Part shown: positions 1-6,397 of the stretch, piece after piece | Layout of the letters: the number at the start of each line of letters is the position of its first letter | How positions within the stretch are numbered: the first letter of the stretch is position 1 | NCBI GenBank assembly: GCA_030670715.1 | Contig: DAOVBC010000049.1 | Location: forward strand, 1-10,963 | Source: Deltaproteobacteria bacterium | GTDB lineage: Bacteria; Desulfobacterota; Desulfobacteria; Desulfobacterales; SG8-13 | DNA length: 10,963 nucleotides | Reading direction: 5' to 3' | Position numbers and translations under genes: made by a program | The notes under the pieces: model-generated | What the model was told of the DNA's origin: nothing | Seen by the model: the letters and a program-made list of their open reading frames with translations, nothing else | Databases searched by the model: none

Positions 1-122
1 GGAAAGGGGTTCAAGGTTCAGCGTTCAAAGTTCCGGGTTAACTTCACCGTCAACGTTAAGCGTTCTGGGTTCCGAACTATGGGTTTAACCTTTGAACCTA
101 TGAACGCTGAACCTTGAACCTT
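1..122. repeat. Heptad-based repeat with a perfect 20-bp inverted repeat
   Basis: The 20-base word GGTTCAAGGTTCAGCGTTCA at 8-27 is found in exact reverse complement at 101-120, with 73 bases between. The left arm also has a 7-base rhythm: GGTTCAA, GGTTCAG, CGTTCAA, AGTTCCG, GGTTAAC at 8-42. The right arm repeats TGAAC at steps of 8, 7 and 7. The element ends 7 bases from the folE2 stop codon and has no T-tract, so it does not look like a simple intrinsic terminator. No gene is visible in 1-128, although the left edge may cut the element. Short heptamer repeats between genes are known from several bacterial groups (for example the STRR repeats of cyanobacteria); membership of a named family is not claimed. 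Confidence 0.8.
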
Positions 123-128
123 CGTAGA

Positions 129-911
129 TTATTCACCCCTCCGGTCACTCGTGATATGGGCGTAAGCACTGTGGTTGTGGATGGACTCAAAATTCTCGGC
201 ACTAACGGAATACCAGGTAATATTGTCATCCATTTTCAACTGCACGGCAATGTCCCTCACAATATCTTCAACGAATTTAGGATTGGCAAAGCCGCGCTCA
301 GTGACGCACTTTTCATCGATCCGCTTTAAGACTGAATAAACATCACACGACGCCGAATCCTCAACGAGCCTTATCACGTCTTCAATCCAGATAAATTTAT
401 TGAACCGGATGCACACTTTGACCTGGCCGCGCTGATTGTGTGCACCCCAATCGCTGATTTCTTTTGAACAGGGACAAACCGAGGAAATCGGCACCGTGAC
501 TTCAACCACCAGATCAACCCTCCCTGCCGGATCGCTCGATCCCTGAAACCGGCAGGCATAGTCCATCAATCCTGGAGATTCGCTGACGGGCGCATTTTTC
601 TCAATAAAGTAGGGGAAAGAGACTTCAATGTGGGAGGATGCTGCATTGAGGTGTTTTTTCATCTGCTCCAGCACATCCGATATCTTTTTTAAGGAGACCT
701 CGGGGCGGAAAAGATGGAGAATTTCTACAAAACGGCTCATATGAGTGCCCTTGTTTTTATGGGGCAAATCCACATACATGTTAATGTTGGCAACGGTATG
801 CTGGGAGCCTTTTTGCCGATCGAGGACCGTAATCGGATACTGAAGATTCTTTATCCCGACTTTATCGATGGAAATATTGCGGTTGTCTTTATCATTTTGA
901 ATGTCTCGCAT
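129..911 (-). CDS. folE2: GTP cyclohydrolase IB (FolE2 type)
   Basis: This enzyme converts GTP to 7,8-dihydroneopterin triphosphate in the cytosol, the entry step to folate and, through the same product, to queuosine. The 260-residue length is normal for the FolE2 family. Family marks visible are DLPHKNKGTHMSRFVE at 48-63, the CPC motif (C146, C148) in a PISSVCPCSKEIS context, H158 followed by NQRGQVKV, and E200 in an LKRIDEK context. By family knowledge of the Neisseria enzyme, the first Cys, this His and this Glu are the metal and active-site residues; all three are present. FolE2 is the metal-flexible alternative to zinc-dependent FolE and is often made under zinc limitation, but I see no clear Zur-like operator here. 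The ATG at 911 has only a poor ribosome site (CGGGG, 4 nt away). The TtcA-like gene ends 37 nt upstream, so co-transcription is likely. Confidence 0.96.
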   Translation of the reverse strand: MRDIQNDKDNRNISIDKVGIKNLQYPITVLDRQKGSQHTVANINMYVDLPHKNKGTHMSRFVEILHLFRPEVSLKKISDVLEQMKKHLNAASSHIEVSFPYFIEKNAPVSESPGLMDYACRFQGSSDPAGRVDLVVEVTVPISSVCPCSKEISDWGAHNQRGQVKVCIRFNKFIWIEDVIRLVEDSASCDVYSVLKRIDEKCVTERGFANPKFVEDIVRDIAVQLKMDDNITWYSVSAENFESIHNHSAYAHITSDRRGE

Positions 912-948
912 TTTGCCCCGGTACCCGATTCGGGCTTTGAAACGATTT

Positions 949-1683
949 CTAAGTTAATAAATATTCCGGTTTCACATGCCTCATAGACCTGAAAATATTG
1001 CCTTTAATTTTATCGTTGCTTTTATAAAGCTGTTTAAGCAGCAGCTTGATCTCTCGGCGTTTTGACGCATTTGCACTGGGGCACGGGTTAATGAATCCGG
1101 GAAAGCCCTGTTCCCTTGCGAACCGCTCGATCACTTCCTCATCCACAAAAGCAAGCGGTCGAATAACGGTAAACAGCCCCTTGAAGAAAATCTGAGACGG
1201 CAGCATTGTGCTGATTTCCCCTGCATAGCAGATGTTCATGAACAAAGTTTCAATTATATCGTCTTTGTGATGACCGAGCGCCACCTTGTTACAGCCGAGT
1301 TCATCGGCAATTTCAAACAGACGTTTGCGCCGATTCCAGGAACACAGAAAGCAGGGATTTTCACGATTTTCAGCACTGTGCGCCTTCAGCCCGTAATCGG
1401 TATGTTCAATCCTGAAATTATATCCGGCCTCACGGCAATAGGCCTCGAGAGACTTACCAAATCCGCCCTCAAATCCGGGATCAATGTAAAGGGCGAACAG
1501 CTCATAATTTATTGGGATCCGGGGCAGCCGCTCGGTCAGAATCCACATCAGGCTCAGGCTGTCCTTGCCGCCGGAAAGTCCGACAAGAACCCGGTCCCCG
1601 TCAGCGATCATATTATAGCGGTGGAGGGCTTTGCCCACGAGCCGGTTCAATGTTTTAAATGTGTTACTTCGTACCGGCGACAT
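949..1683 (-). CDS. ttcA: TtcA-like tRNA 2-thiocytidine synthetase (PP-loop ATPase)
   Basis: This is a probable tRNA sulfur-transfer enzyme of the TtcA/TilS PP-loop superfamily, which adenylates a tRNA base and replaces oxygen with sulfur. From the ATG at 1683 (244 residues), the PP-loop SGGKDS is at 37-42, a CFLC pair (C111, C114) is followed by SWNRRKRLFE, GHHKDD is at 137-142, and a later Cys in NPCPS is C201. TtcA proteins bind a [4Fe-4S] cluster through three cysteines, and three in matching places are present; the usual second CxxC is reduced to one Cys. The start is uncertain. The frame stays open to a TTG at 1827 and has an ATG at 1695, but neither has a usable Shine-Dalgarno. The ATG at 1683 has AGGA about 11 nt upstream, and the family-like sequence begins there. 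Exact tRNA target and base are inferred from the family only. Confidence 0.85.
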   Translation of the reverse strand: MSPVRSNTFKTLNRLVGKALHRYNMIADGDRVLVGLSGGKDSLSLMWILTERLPRIPINYELFALYIDPGFEGGFGKSLEAYCREAGYNFRIEHTDYGLKAHSAENRENPCFLCSWNRRKRLFEIADELGCNKVALGHHKDDIIETLFMNICYAGEISTMLPSQIFFKGLFTVIRPLAFVDEEVIERFAREQGFPGFINPCPSANASKRREIKLLLKQLYKSNDKIKGNIFRSMRHVKPEYLLT

Positions 1684-1865
1684 TGTGTAAGGCATCCTAT
1701 TGTCGTATCCCGGAAACAGGTTGTAAAACTGCCTCAGGCCATGGGGTTTTCTGACCGGCCACTTGTTAAACGTCTTCCTGGGCCAGTACACTGGCTCGGA
1801 GAGTCCGGCTTTGATTAGCCCTTTCAAAGAGGGTCATGTGCTGCGGATAGTGCTGAATGCAGAAT

Positions 1866-2126
1866 CTATTCTTCGGCCGTCTCTTTTTCTGTTGCTTCTT
1901 CGACGGGTTCGGTCTCTTCGATCAGCGGCGTTTCTCCTTCCTGCTGTAATCTAACTTTACCGGCTGCTATTTCCCGCAGCGAAATGACGATATCTTCATT
2001 TTTGGGTGAGCTCACCAGATATTCCGATCCCTCGCGGATCTGACGAACCCGTTTTGCCACCATGTTGACCAGCATGAATCGATTGGGTACTTTTGTCAGA
2101 CAATCCTCTACTGTAATCCGTGCCAC
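1866..2126 (-). CDS. rpoZ: DNA-directed RNA polymerase omega subunit
   Basis: Omega is the small subunit that helps fold and hold beta-prime in RNA polymerase. The 86-residue product starts MARITVEDCLTKVPNRFMLV and continues with VAKRVRQI and later VISLREIAAGKV, the usual omega core; the last 25 or so residues are a Glu/Thr-rich acidic tail, which varies in this family. The start is GTG at 2126, fixed by a strong GGAGG seven bases upstream. It follows greA by 57 nt on the same strand, and no T-tract terminator lies between them, so the two RNA polymerase-associated proteins are probably co-transcribed. Confidence 0.95.
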   Translation of the reverse strand: MARITVEDCLTKVPNRFMLVNMVAKRVRQIREGSEYLVSSPKNEDIVISLREIAAGKVRLQQEGETPLIEETEPVEEATEKETAEE

Positions 2127-2133
2127 AGTTAAT

Positions 2134-2138
2134 CCTCC
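2134..2138 (-). promoter_or_regulatory. Shine-Dalgarno of rpoZ
   Basis: The minus strand reads GGAGG seven bases before a GTG codon. It supports the GTG at 2124-2126 as the rpoZ start, since no ATG is available at the N-terminus of the omega homology. Confidence 0.85.
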
Positions 2139-2183
2139 ATTTGTTGAATCGGGGGGTCTCTTCCTTCCCCGTTAAACCTGAAT

Positions 2184-2651
2184 TTATAATATTTCAACCA
2201 GCTCGTAGCTGCGTGTTCCTCCCGGGGCTGTCAGTACTAACTCGTCCCCCGGTTTTTTTCCGATGATTGCTTTTCCGAGGGGTGAAGATATGGAAATACG
2301 GCCTTTTTCTATGTTCGATTCGTCCGGTCCGACGAGCTGATACTCGACATCTTCACCGGTATCAATATTTTCGAGAACCACCCGACTGCCGAATACGGCA
2401 TGGTCCCTTCTGAGTTTGTCGGGATCGATGATATCTGCGTTGGCCAGTTTATATTCCAGTTCTCCGATCCGTCCTTCAAGAAAGCTCTGTCGATCCTTGG
2501 CTGCCGTAAATTCGGCATTTTCAGAAAGATCTCCGTGGGCACGGGCTTCTTCAATTGCTTTGATATTCTCCGGGCGCTCCACTCTTTTGAGTCTTTCCAA
2601 CTCATTTTTCATTTCGGCATAGCCTTCCCTGGTCAGCGGTATCTTATCCAC
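2184..2651 (-). CDS. greA: Transcription elongation factor GreA
   Basis: GreA rescues backtracked RNA polymerase by inserting a coiled-coil finger in the secondary channel and stimulating cleavage of the RNA 3' end. The product is 155 residues, close to the 158 of E. coli GreA. The N-terminal coiled coil spans about residues 1-75. Its acidic tip HGDLSENAE carries D41 and E44, the residues that hold the catalytic metal in GreA. The C-terminal FKBP-like globular domain follows, with the typical SPLGKAIIGKKPGD stretch. The start is a GTG at 2651 with AAGGAG ten bases upstream. Both greA and rpoZ use GTG starts. It lies 94 nt downstream of asd on the same strand; I see no clear terminator in that gap and no convincing promoter. 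Confidence 0.97.
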   Translation of the reverse strand: MDKIPLTREGYAEMKNELERLKRVERPENIKAIEEARAHGDLSENAEFTAAKDRQSFLEGRIGELEYKLANADIIDPDKLRRDHAVFGSRVVLENIDTGEDVEYQLVGPDESNIEKGRISISSPLGKAIIGKKPGDELVLTAPGGTRSYELVEIL

Positions 2652-2745
2652 TATTATTCAACTCCTTGGTATTGATTTTTCAATATTTCCAGCCGGGATT
2701 AAATTTGTATAACATAATACCCTGAAATTCTTATTCAACCCCGCT

Positions 2746-3768
2746 TTATAAATATTCTTTTGCCAGTACCTCGGCAATCTGCACCGTATTGGTTGCCGCC
2801 CCTTTGCGGATATTATCAGCTACAATCCACAAATTAATCCCGTTAGGGATCGATTCATCCTGCCGGATACGTCCCACCAGTGTCAGGTCCTGACCGGCGG
2901 CATCCGTTGCCAGAGGATAAATGTTATTTTGGGGGTCATCCAGAATTCCCACACCGGGTGATGCTTTAAGAAGCGTCCTCGTCTCATCCGCTGTTATCGG
3001 TTCTTTTGTTTCAATATTTACAGATTCCGAGTGGCCGAAAAAAACGGGGACCCTTACGGTTGTTGCTGTAACGCCAATGGTATTGTCTTCCAGTATCTTA
3101 CGGGTTTCGTTGACCATCTTCATTTCTTCTTTGGTGTAGCCGTTATCCTGAAACACGTCGATGTGGGGCAGGCAGTTGAAGGCGATCCGGTGCGGATAAA
3201 CCGCATTCTTATAATCGAGAAAATTGATCATGGCCCGGGTCTGATCAAAAAGTTCGTCAATCGCTTTTTTTCCGGTGCCGGATACTGCCTGGTAGGTTGA
3301 CACCACGATCCGTTTAATGCCGAATTTTTTATGAATCGGATTCAAGGCAACCACCATCTGGATTGTGGAACAGTTCGGATTTGCTATAATCCCCTTTACA
3401 GTGTATCCGGCTATGGCGTGGGGGTTCACTTCAGGTACCACCAGCGGTACGTCTGGATCCATGCGCCAGGCACTGGAGTTGTCCACCACAATGCATCCGT
3501 CTTCGGCTGCAATCGGTGCGAATTTTTGACTGGTTCCGCCCCCGGCGGAGAAAAGCGCAATATCTACACCCTTAAACGAGGTTTCGGTCAATTCCTCTAC
3601 TGGGATCAAGTCACCCCTGAAACGCAGTTCGCGCCCGACCGAACGACGCGAAGCCAGCATTTTAATCGATTTTACCGGAAAATTCCTTTCTTCCAGGCAT
3701 GCGATCATTTGATTGCCGACGGCACCTGTGGCACCCGCAACCGCCAGGTTTATTTTTTTCTCGCTCAT
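2746..3768 (-). CDS. asd: Aspartate-semialdehyde dehydrogenase
   Basis: Asd reduces beta-aspartyl phosphate to aspartate semialdehyde with NADPH, the branch-point step to lysine and diaminopimelate, threonine and methionine. The product has 340 residues. The Rossmann fold opens with GATGAVG at 12-18. SAGGGTSQKFAP follows at 74-85. The catalytic cysteine is C133 in the NPNCSTIQM context, and the substrate-binding half has the STYQAVSGTGKKA signature. The overall look is the USG-1-like or Gram-positive-type Asd rather than the E. coli type. The ATG at 3768 is chosen because AAGGTG (3777-3782) lies 8 nt ahead; an in-frame GTG at 3777 would sit inside that site. A terminator-like hairpin occurs just upstream, suggesting control by attenuation or an isolating terminator. 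Confidence 0.97.
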   Translation of the reverse strand: MSEKKINLAVAGATGAVGNQMIACLEERNFPVKSIKMLASRRSVGRELRFRGDLIPVEELTETSFKGVDIALFSAGGGTSQKFAPIAAEDGCIVVDNSSAWRMDPDVPLVVPEVNPHAIAGYTVKGIIANPNCSTIQMVVALNPIHKKFGIKRIVVSTYQAVSGTGKKAIDELFDQTRAMINFLDYKNAVYPHRIAFNCLPHIDVFQDNGYTKEEMKMVNETRKILEDNTIGVTATTVRVPVFFGHSESVNIETKEPITADETRTLLKASPGVGILDDPQNNIYPLATDAAGQDLTLVGRIRQDESIPNGINLWIVADNIRKGAATNTVQIAEVLAKEYL

Positions 3769-3788
3769 TGAAACCACACCTTATTAGT

Positions 3789-3813
3789 AAAAAATCCGGG
3801 TCAAAGTACCCGG
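3789..3813 (-). terminator. Intrinsic terminator-like hairpin in front of asd
   Basis: On the minus strand, CCGGGT, a 6-base loop ACTTTG, then ACCCGG form a GC-rich 6-bp stem, followed by A and six T. This is the form of a Rho-independent terminator. It lies 20 nt from the asd start codon and only a few bases from its ribosome site, leaving no room for a promoter downstream. It may end pssA transcripts, act as an attenuator in an asd leader, or both. Confidence 0.6.
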
Positions 3814-3866
3814 CTTTGATTAACCCCCTGGGTGATATTACGACACTATGCTTTCATCAAACCGAT

Positions 3867-3896
3867 ACAATATTCACGATACAGGCTACACGGCAA
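3867..3896 (-). promoter_or_regulatory. Weak promoter candidate upstream of asd
   Basis: On the minus strand, TTGCCG (3891-3896) and TATTGT (3867-3872) are separated by 18 bases; each matches the sigma-70 consensus at four of six positions. If used, transcripts would begin near 3860, about 90 nt before asd, and would contain the terminator-like hairpin. The evidence is the match alone, so this is tentative. Apart from this, the 278-nt gap 3778-4055 holds the heptamer array and no gene. Confidence 0.2.
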
Positions 3897-3925
3897 AAGC
3901 CAATCGTCGACGGCAATCAAAGGTT

Positions 3926-3981
3926 CTTGTATCCTGCATCCTGCATCCTGCATCTTTTATCCTGCATCCTGTATCTTGTAT
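3926..3981. repeat. Heptamer tandem repeat, 8 units, consensus CCTGCAT
   Basis: Eight consecutive 7-base units fill exactly 56 bases: CTTGTAT, CCTGCAT three times, CTTTTAT, CCTGCAT, CCTGTAT, CTTGTAT. Units at both ends carry the same changes (C to T), so the array looks symmetrical around its middle. It lies in the non-coding gap between pssA and asd. Because the unit is 7 bases, ORFs across it would show Cys/Ile/Leu-rich periodic peptides, which should not be taken for a gene. There are no unique spacers, so it is not a CRISPR. Confidence 0.9.
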
Positions 3982-4055
3982 CGAATTCATTTTTCGCCTG
4001 TTGCGCCTTCCACGATACTCAAAGGCAACTCTTGATCACCGTTCAATGGAATGGG

Positions 4056-4838
4056 TTACGGCGTTGTTCCGTGCTTGTCTGTATTGCGGGATTCGGGTTT
4101 CTTTGCCTTAATCTTCTGATAACGAAATATAGCGGTGAAGGGTCCCGACAGGACATAGAAAAACCCGATAGAAAACAAGGCGATGGACGGTTGTGCGGCA
4201 ATAAATATCAATACCAAAATGGCGGCCACAAGCATATTAAAGTTTACCCTGTGAAATAATTCCGCCTTTTTGAAACTATTATATTTAATATTGCTGACCA
4301 TTAAAAAAGCAAGCGCATACAGCATTAAAAGCATCAGTAACCGGTGGCTCTCAACGGCCAGGCCGAACTTGTGCCAGAGTAAAATTGTGGCGGCTGTCAT
4401 GCATGCAGCGGCCGGTATCGGAAGCCCCACAAAATGATTACTGCTTATTTTACCCGTCTGGGTATTAAACCGCGCCAGGCGCAGGGCACCGCATGCCAAG
4501 AACAGGAAAGCAGCCAGCCAGCCGAATCGCCCCAGCGGTTTCAGCGCCCACAGATACATCATTAAACCGGGTGCCAGACCGAAAGAGATCAGGTCGGCCA
4601 GGGAATCGTATTCAATACCAAATTTGCTTGTGGTGTTGGTCGCCCGCGCAATTTTACCATCCAGCAGGTCAAAGACAGCAGCAATGTAAATCGCAAAGGC
4701 CGCGGGCACAAATTTGCCGTTTATGGATGCGATCACGGCAAAAAATCCGAAAAATAAGTTCATTGATGTAAAAATATTCGGCAGGACATATATTCCGCGG
4801 CGCAGACGCTCTTTTTCAAATTTTTTCATTGTTCTCAT
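4056..4838 (-). CDS. pssA: CDP-diacylglycerol--serine O-phosphatidyltransferase
   Basis: PssA joins serine to CDP-diacylglycerol in the inner membrane to make phosphatidylserine, which Psd then decarboxylates. The 260-residue product has the complete CDP-alcohol phosphotransferase motif D-x2-DG-x2-AR-x8-G-x3-D-x3-D, at D57, D60, G61, A64, R65, G74, D78 and D82. The rest is very hydrophobic, with about seven possible membrane segments, and ends in a basic Lys/Arg-rich tail. The sequence fits the membrane type II PssA found in many bacteria, not the E. coli PLD-like enzyme. The start is ATG 4836-4838, with GGGAG seven bases ahead; it overlaps the psd stop codon by 4 nt as ATGA, so translation is probably coupled. 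The upstream-open frame to 4943 is inside psd and is not used. Confidence 0.95.
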   Translation of the reverse strand: MRTMKKFEKERLRRGIYVLPNIFTSMNLFFGFFAVIASINGKFVPAAFAIYIAAVFDLLDGKIARATNTTSKFGIEYDSLADLISFGLAPGLMMYLWALKPLGRFGWLAAFLFLACGALRLARFNTQTGKISSNHFVGLPIPAAACMTAATILLWHKFGLAVESHRLLMLLMLYALAFLMVSNIKYNSFKKAELFHRVNFNMLVAAILVLIFIAAQPSIALFSIGFFYVLSGPFTAIFRYQKIKAKKPESRNTDKHGTTP

Positions 4839-5506
4839 GTAAGCACTCCCAACACCGAGGTCCCGGCCCTGACGACATCGCCCACCGCCACTTTGACATC
4901 TGAATCCGTCGGCAGATAAACGTCTAGCCGGGAACCGAAACAAATCATTCCGAATCTCTGGCCACGGATGACGGTATCGCCCTCCTGCAGTTTACAGATA
5001 ATGCGACGGGCCACCAGACCCGCAATCTGAACAAAGGTAATTTTTTTACCGTCTTCGGTCTCAAGGAACACAGCGTTTCGTTCATTATCACTTGACGCCT
5101 TGTCAAGATTGGCGGCAAAAAACTTACCCGGGTGATAAACTACTTGCTTGACGATGCCCTCATGTGGAATGCGGTTAACATGCACATTGAACACCGACAT
5201 GAAAATGCTGATCTTTTTACAATCGCCGTCATAGCAGGAATTGCTGACCGCTGATTCTACCCCGATTACCTTACCGTCAGCCGGAGAAACCACAGCTCCC
5301 GGGGCGTCGGGGGTCACGCGATCCGGATCTCTGAAAAAATAGGTAATAAAAATAGTGGCGATTATTCCGGTTAACGCCAGCACTGTAAGCCCGAGCAAGG
5401 CTAAAACGGCCGTTATAAAAGCACTGACAACAATAAGAGGATAACCGGGTTTCGCCACCGGAAAAGCGGTCTGACTCGGCGGTTCAGACCGGACGAATTT
5501 GTTCAT
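4835..5506 (-). CDS. psd: Phosphatidylserine decarboxylase proenzyme (short type)
   Basis: Psd turns phosphatidylserine into phosphatidylethanolamine at the inner membrane. It is a pyruvoyl enzyme that cuts itself into a large beta chain and a small alpha chain. The 223-residue product is the short PSD-related form. It has a hydrophobic anchor at about 22-57, SPADG at 74-78 (D77), FNVHVNR with H109, and the self-cleavage site FGS at 190-192. In this family the Asp-His-Ser set drives cleavage, and the serine, here S192, becomes the pyruvoyl group. The start is ATG at 5506 because AGGGA lies six bases upstream; the frame is open further to 5560 but that part lies in the leader RNA. It is the first gene of the psd-pssA operon, behind a good promoter at 5564-5592. 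Confidence 0.95.
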   Translation of the reverse strand: MNKFVRSEPPSQTAFPVAKPGYPLIVVSAFITAVLALLGLTVLALTGIIATIFITYFFRDPDRVTPDAPGAVVSPADGKVIGVESAVSNSCYDGDCKKISIFMSVFNVHVNRIPHEGIVKQVVYHPGKFFAANLDKASSDNERNAVFLETEDGKKITFVQIAGLVARRIICKLQEGDTVIRGQRFGMICFGSRLDVYLPTDSDVKVAVGDVVRAGTSVLGVLT

Positions 5507-5530
5507 GAAAAATCCCTGTATATAACGTAA

Positions 5531-5557
5531 TGCGCTCACTGAAATTGTGCAAGCGCA
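5531..5557 (-). promoter_or_regulatory. Stem-loop at the expected 5' end of psd mRNA
   Basis: On the minus strand TGCGCT and AGCGCA pair as a 6-bp stem, with CAC/GTG pairing again inside after a two-base bulge, around an AATTTCA loop. The predicted transcription start (about 5557) falls at its outer edge, so the hairpin would cap the mRNA. It could stabilise the transcript or mark an operator on DNA. Function is not shown by the sequence. Confidence 0.5.
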
Positions 5558-5563
5558 CATATT

Positions 5564-5592
5564 TTGATATCAAGAATAAATTAAATTGTCAA
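5564..5592 (-). promoter_or_regulatory. Sigma-70 type promoter of psd-pssA
   Basis: The minus strand has a perfect -35 box TTGACA at 5587-5592, a 17-base AT-rich spacer, and TATCAA as the -10 box at 5564-5569 (four of six). The predicted start is near 5557, giving a leader of about 50 nt before psd. The rest of the 168-nt gap between tsaB and psd has no gene. Confidence 0.65.
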
Positions 5593-5674
5593 TGAATACT
5601 GGAAATTCTGTCACATGCGCCCCATATGGTTATGTTATTTCGAATGAGTATCTTAATCATGGAAGATAGGAGCA

Positions 5675-6361
5675 TCATTTTCTTTGCCGGTTCAGTTCTG
5701 CATCCGATTTACGCAAATACGTCGGCACGAGAGATTCGATTTCATCGATATCCCCGGTGGCTATTCGTCTTTGTCCGAGCAAGGCAACAGTGGCACCGCG
5801 AATAATATGCTGCCCGGACGGCGCAAAATACGCCTGGTTCCCCAGCTTCTCAATAATATTTTGACGATACACAATCGCACCATTTCCAATAAAAACACAT
5901 GGTTCTTGAATTTCACTCAGGATATTTTGTGGCAGTGCAGCCTGTGCTTCATGCTGGGCAAGCAGCCGATTCTGTTCAAATCGGTAGCTGGCGAAATAGA
6001 CCTCCCCCCGACGGGCGTCAATCATCGGGCAGACAAGAAGGTCGAAGGTGCCGGATTGCACGGCCAGTGATTCCAGCGTTGGCACGCCGACCACCGGTCG
6101 GCCGGACGCCACGGCCAGCCCTTTCACTGTACTCATTCCGATTCGCAGCCCCGTAAAAGACCCCGGCCCTTTAGTGACGGCAAAACCGTCTATTTCAGGC
6201 AATGAAATTCCCGCCAGACGGATTACCTGCCGAATCAAAACGGTCAGATGCCTGGAATGGGTTTGACCGTTGTCGATGGTCATCTCTGCCAGCAGTTCTT
6301 CATCGTCAGCGACGGCAACACTGCAGCTGGTGGTGGATGTATCTACAGCGAGAATCTTCAT
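5675..6361 (-). CDS. tsaB: tRNA t6A37 threonylcarbamoyl transferase subunit TsaB
   Basis: TsaB (YeaZ) is the non-catalytic ASKHA-fold partner of TsaD. With TsaE they move a threonylcarbamoyl group from the TsaC product to A37 of tRNAs that read ANN codons. The 228-residue product begins MKILAVDTSTTSCSVAV, the usual actin-like phosphate-1 strand. It carries HSRHL at 35-39 and the family mark GPGSFTGLRIG at 65-75. It is short, as TsaB is, and lacks the metal-binding HxxxH of TsaD. The ATG at 6361 starts the homology, but no good ribosome site precedes it. The gene lies 36 nt downstream of lon on the same strand, so it is probably read from the lon transcript, perhaps with translational help from lon. 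Confidence 0.95.
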   Translation of the reverse strand: MKILAVDTSTTSCSVAVADDEELLAEMTIDNGQTHSRHLTVLIRQVIRLAGISLPEIDGFAVTKGPGSFTGLRIGMSTVKGLAVASGRPVVGVPTLESLAVQSGTFDLLVCPMIDARRGEVYFASYRFEQNRLLAQHEAQAALPQNILSEIQEPCVFIGNGAIVYRQNIIEKLGNQAYFAPSGQHIIRGATVALLGQRRIATGDIDEIESLVPTYLRKSDAELNRQRK

Positions 6362-6397
6362 CGGTTCTTGGCATTTGAGGGGAATACGGTTTTGATG

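Noticed and set aside
1267..1818. Plus-strand frame of 183 codons
   Set aside because: It lies wholly opposite the TtcA-like gene, whose PP-loop and Cys motifs are intact; it is a shadow frame.
2127..2183. Terminator between greA and rpoZ
   Set aside because: A short CGGGG/CCCCG pairing exists on the minus strand, but its loop is large and no T-run follows.
3926..3981. Possible CRISPR array
   Set aside because: The units are 7 bases and directly joined, with no spacers, no cas genes and no leader; it is a simple tandem repeat.
3778..4055. Lysine riboswitch or T-box ahead of asd
   Set aside because: Although the position and the terminator-like hairpin are suggestive, I see no conserved core motifs of either class, and part of the gap is the heptamer array.
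3699..4259. Plus-strand frame of 186 codons across the asd-pssA gap
   Set aside because: It overlaps two certain genes on the other strand, and its middle is the translation of the heptamer array (periodic Cys/Leu/Ile text). No family is recognised.
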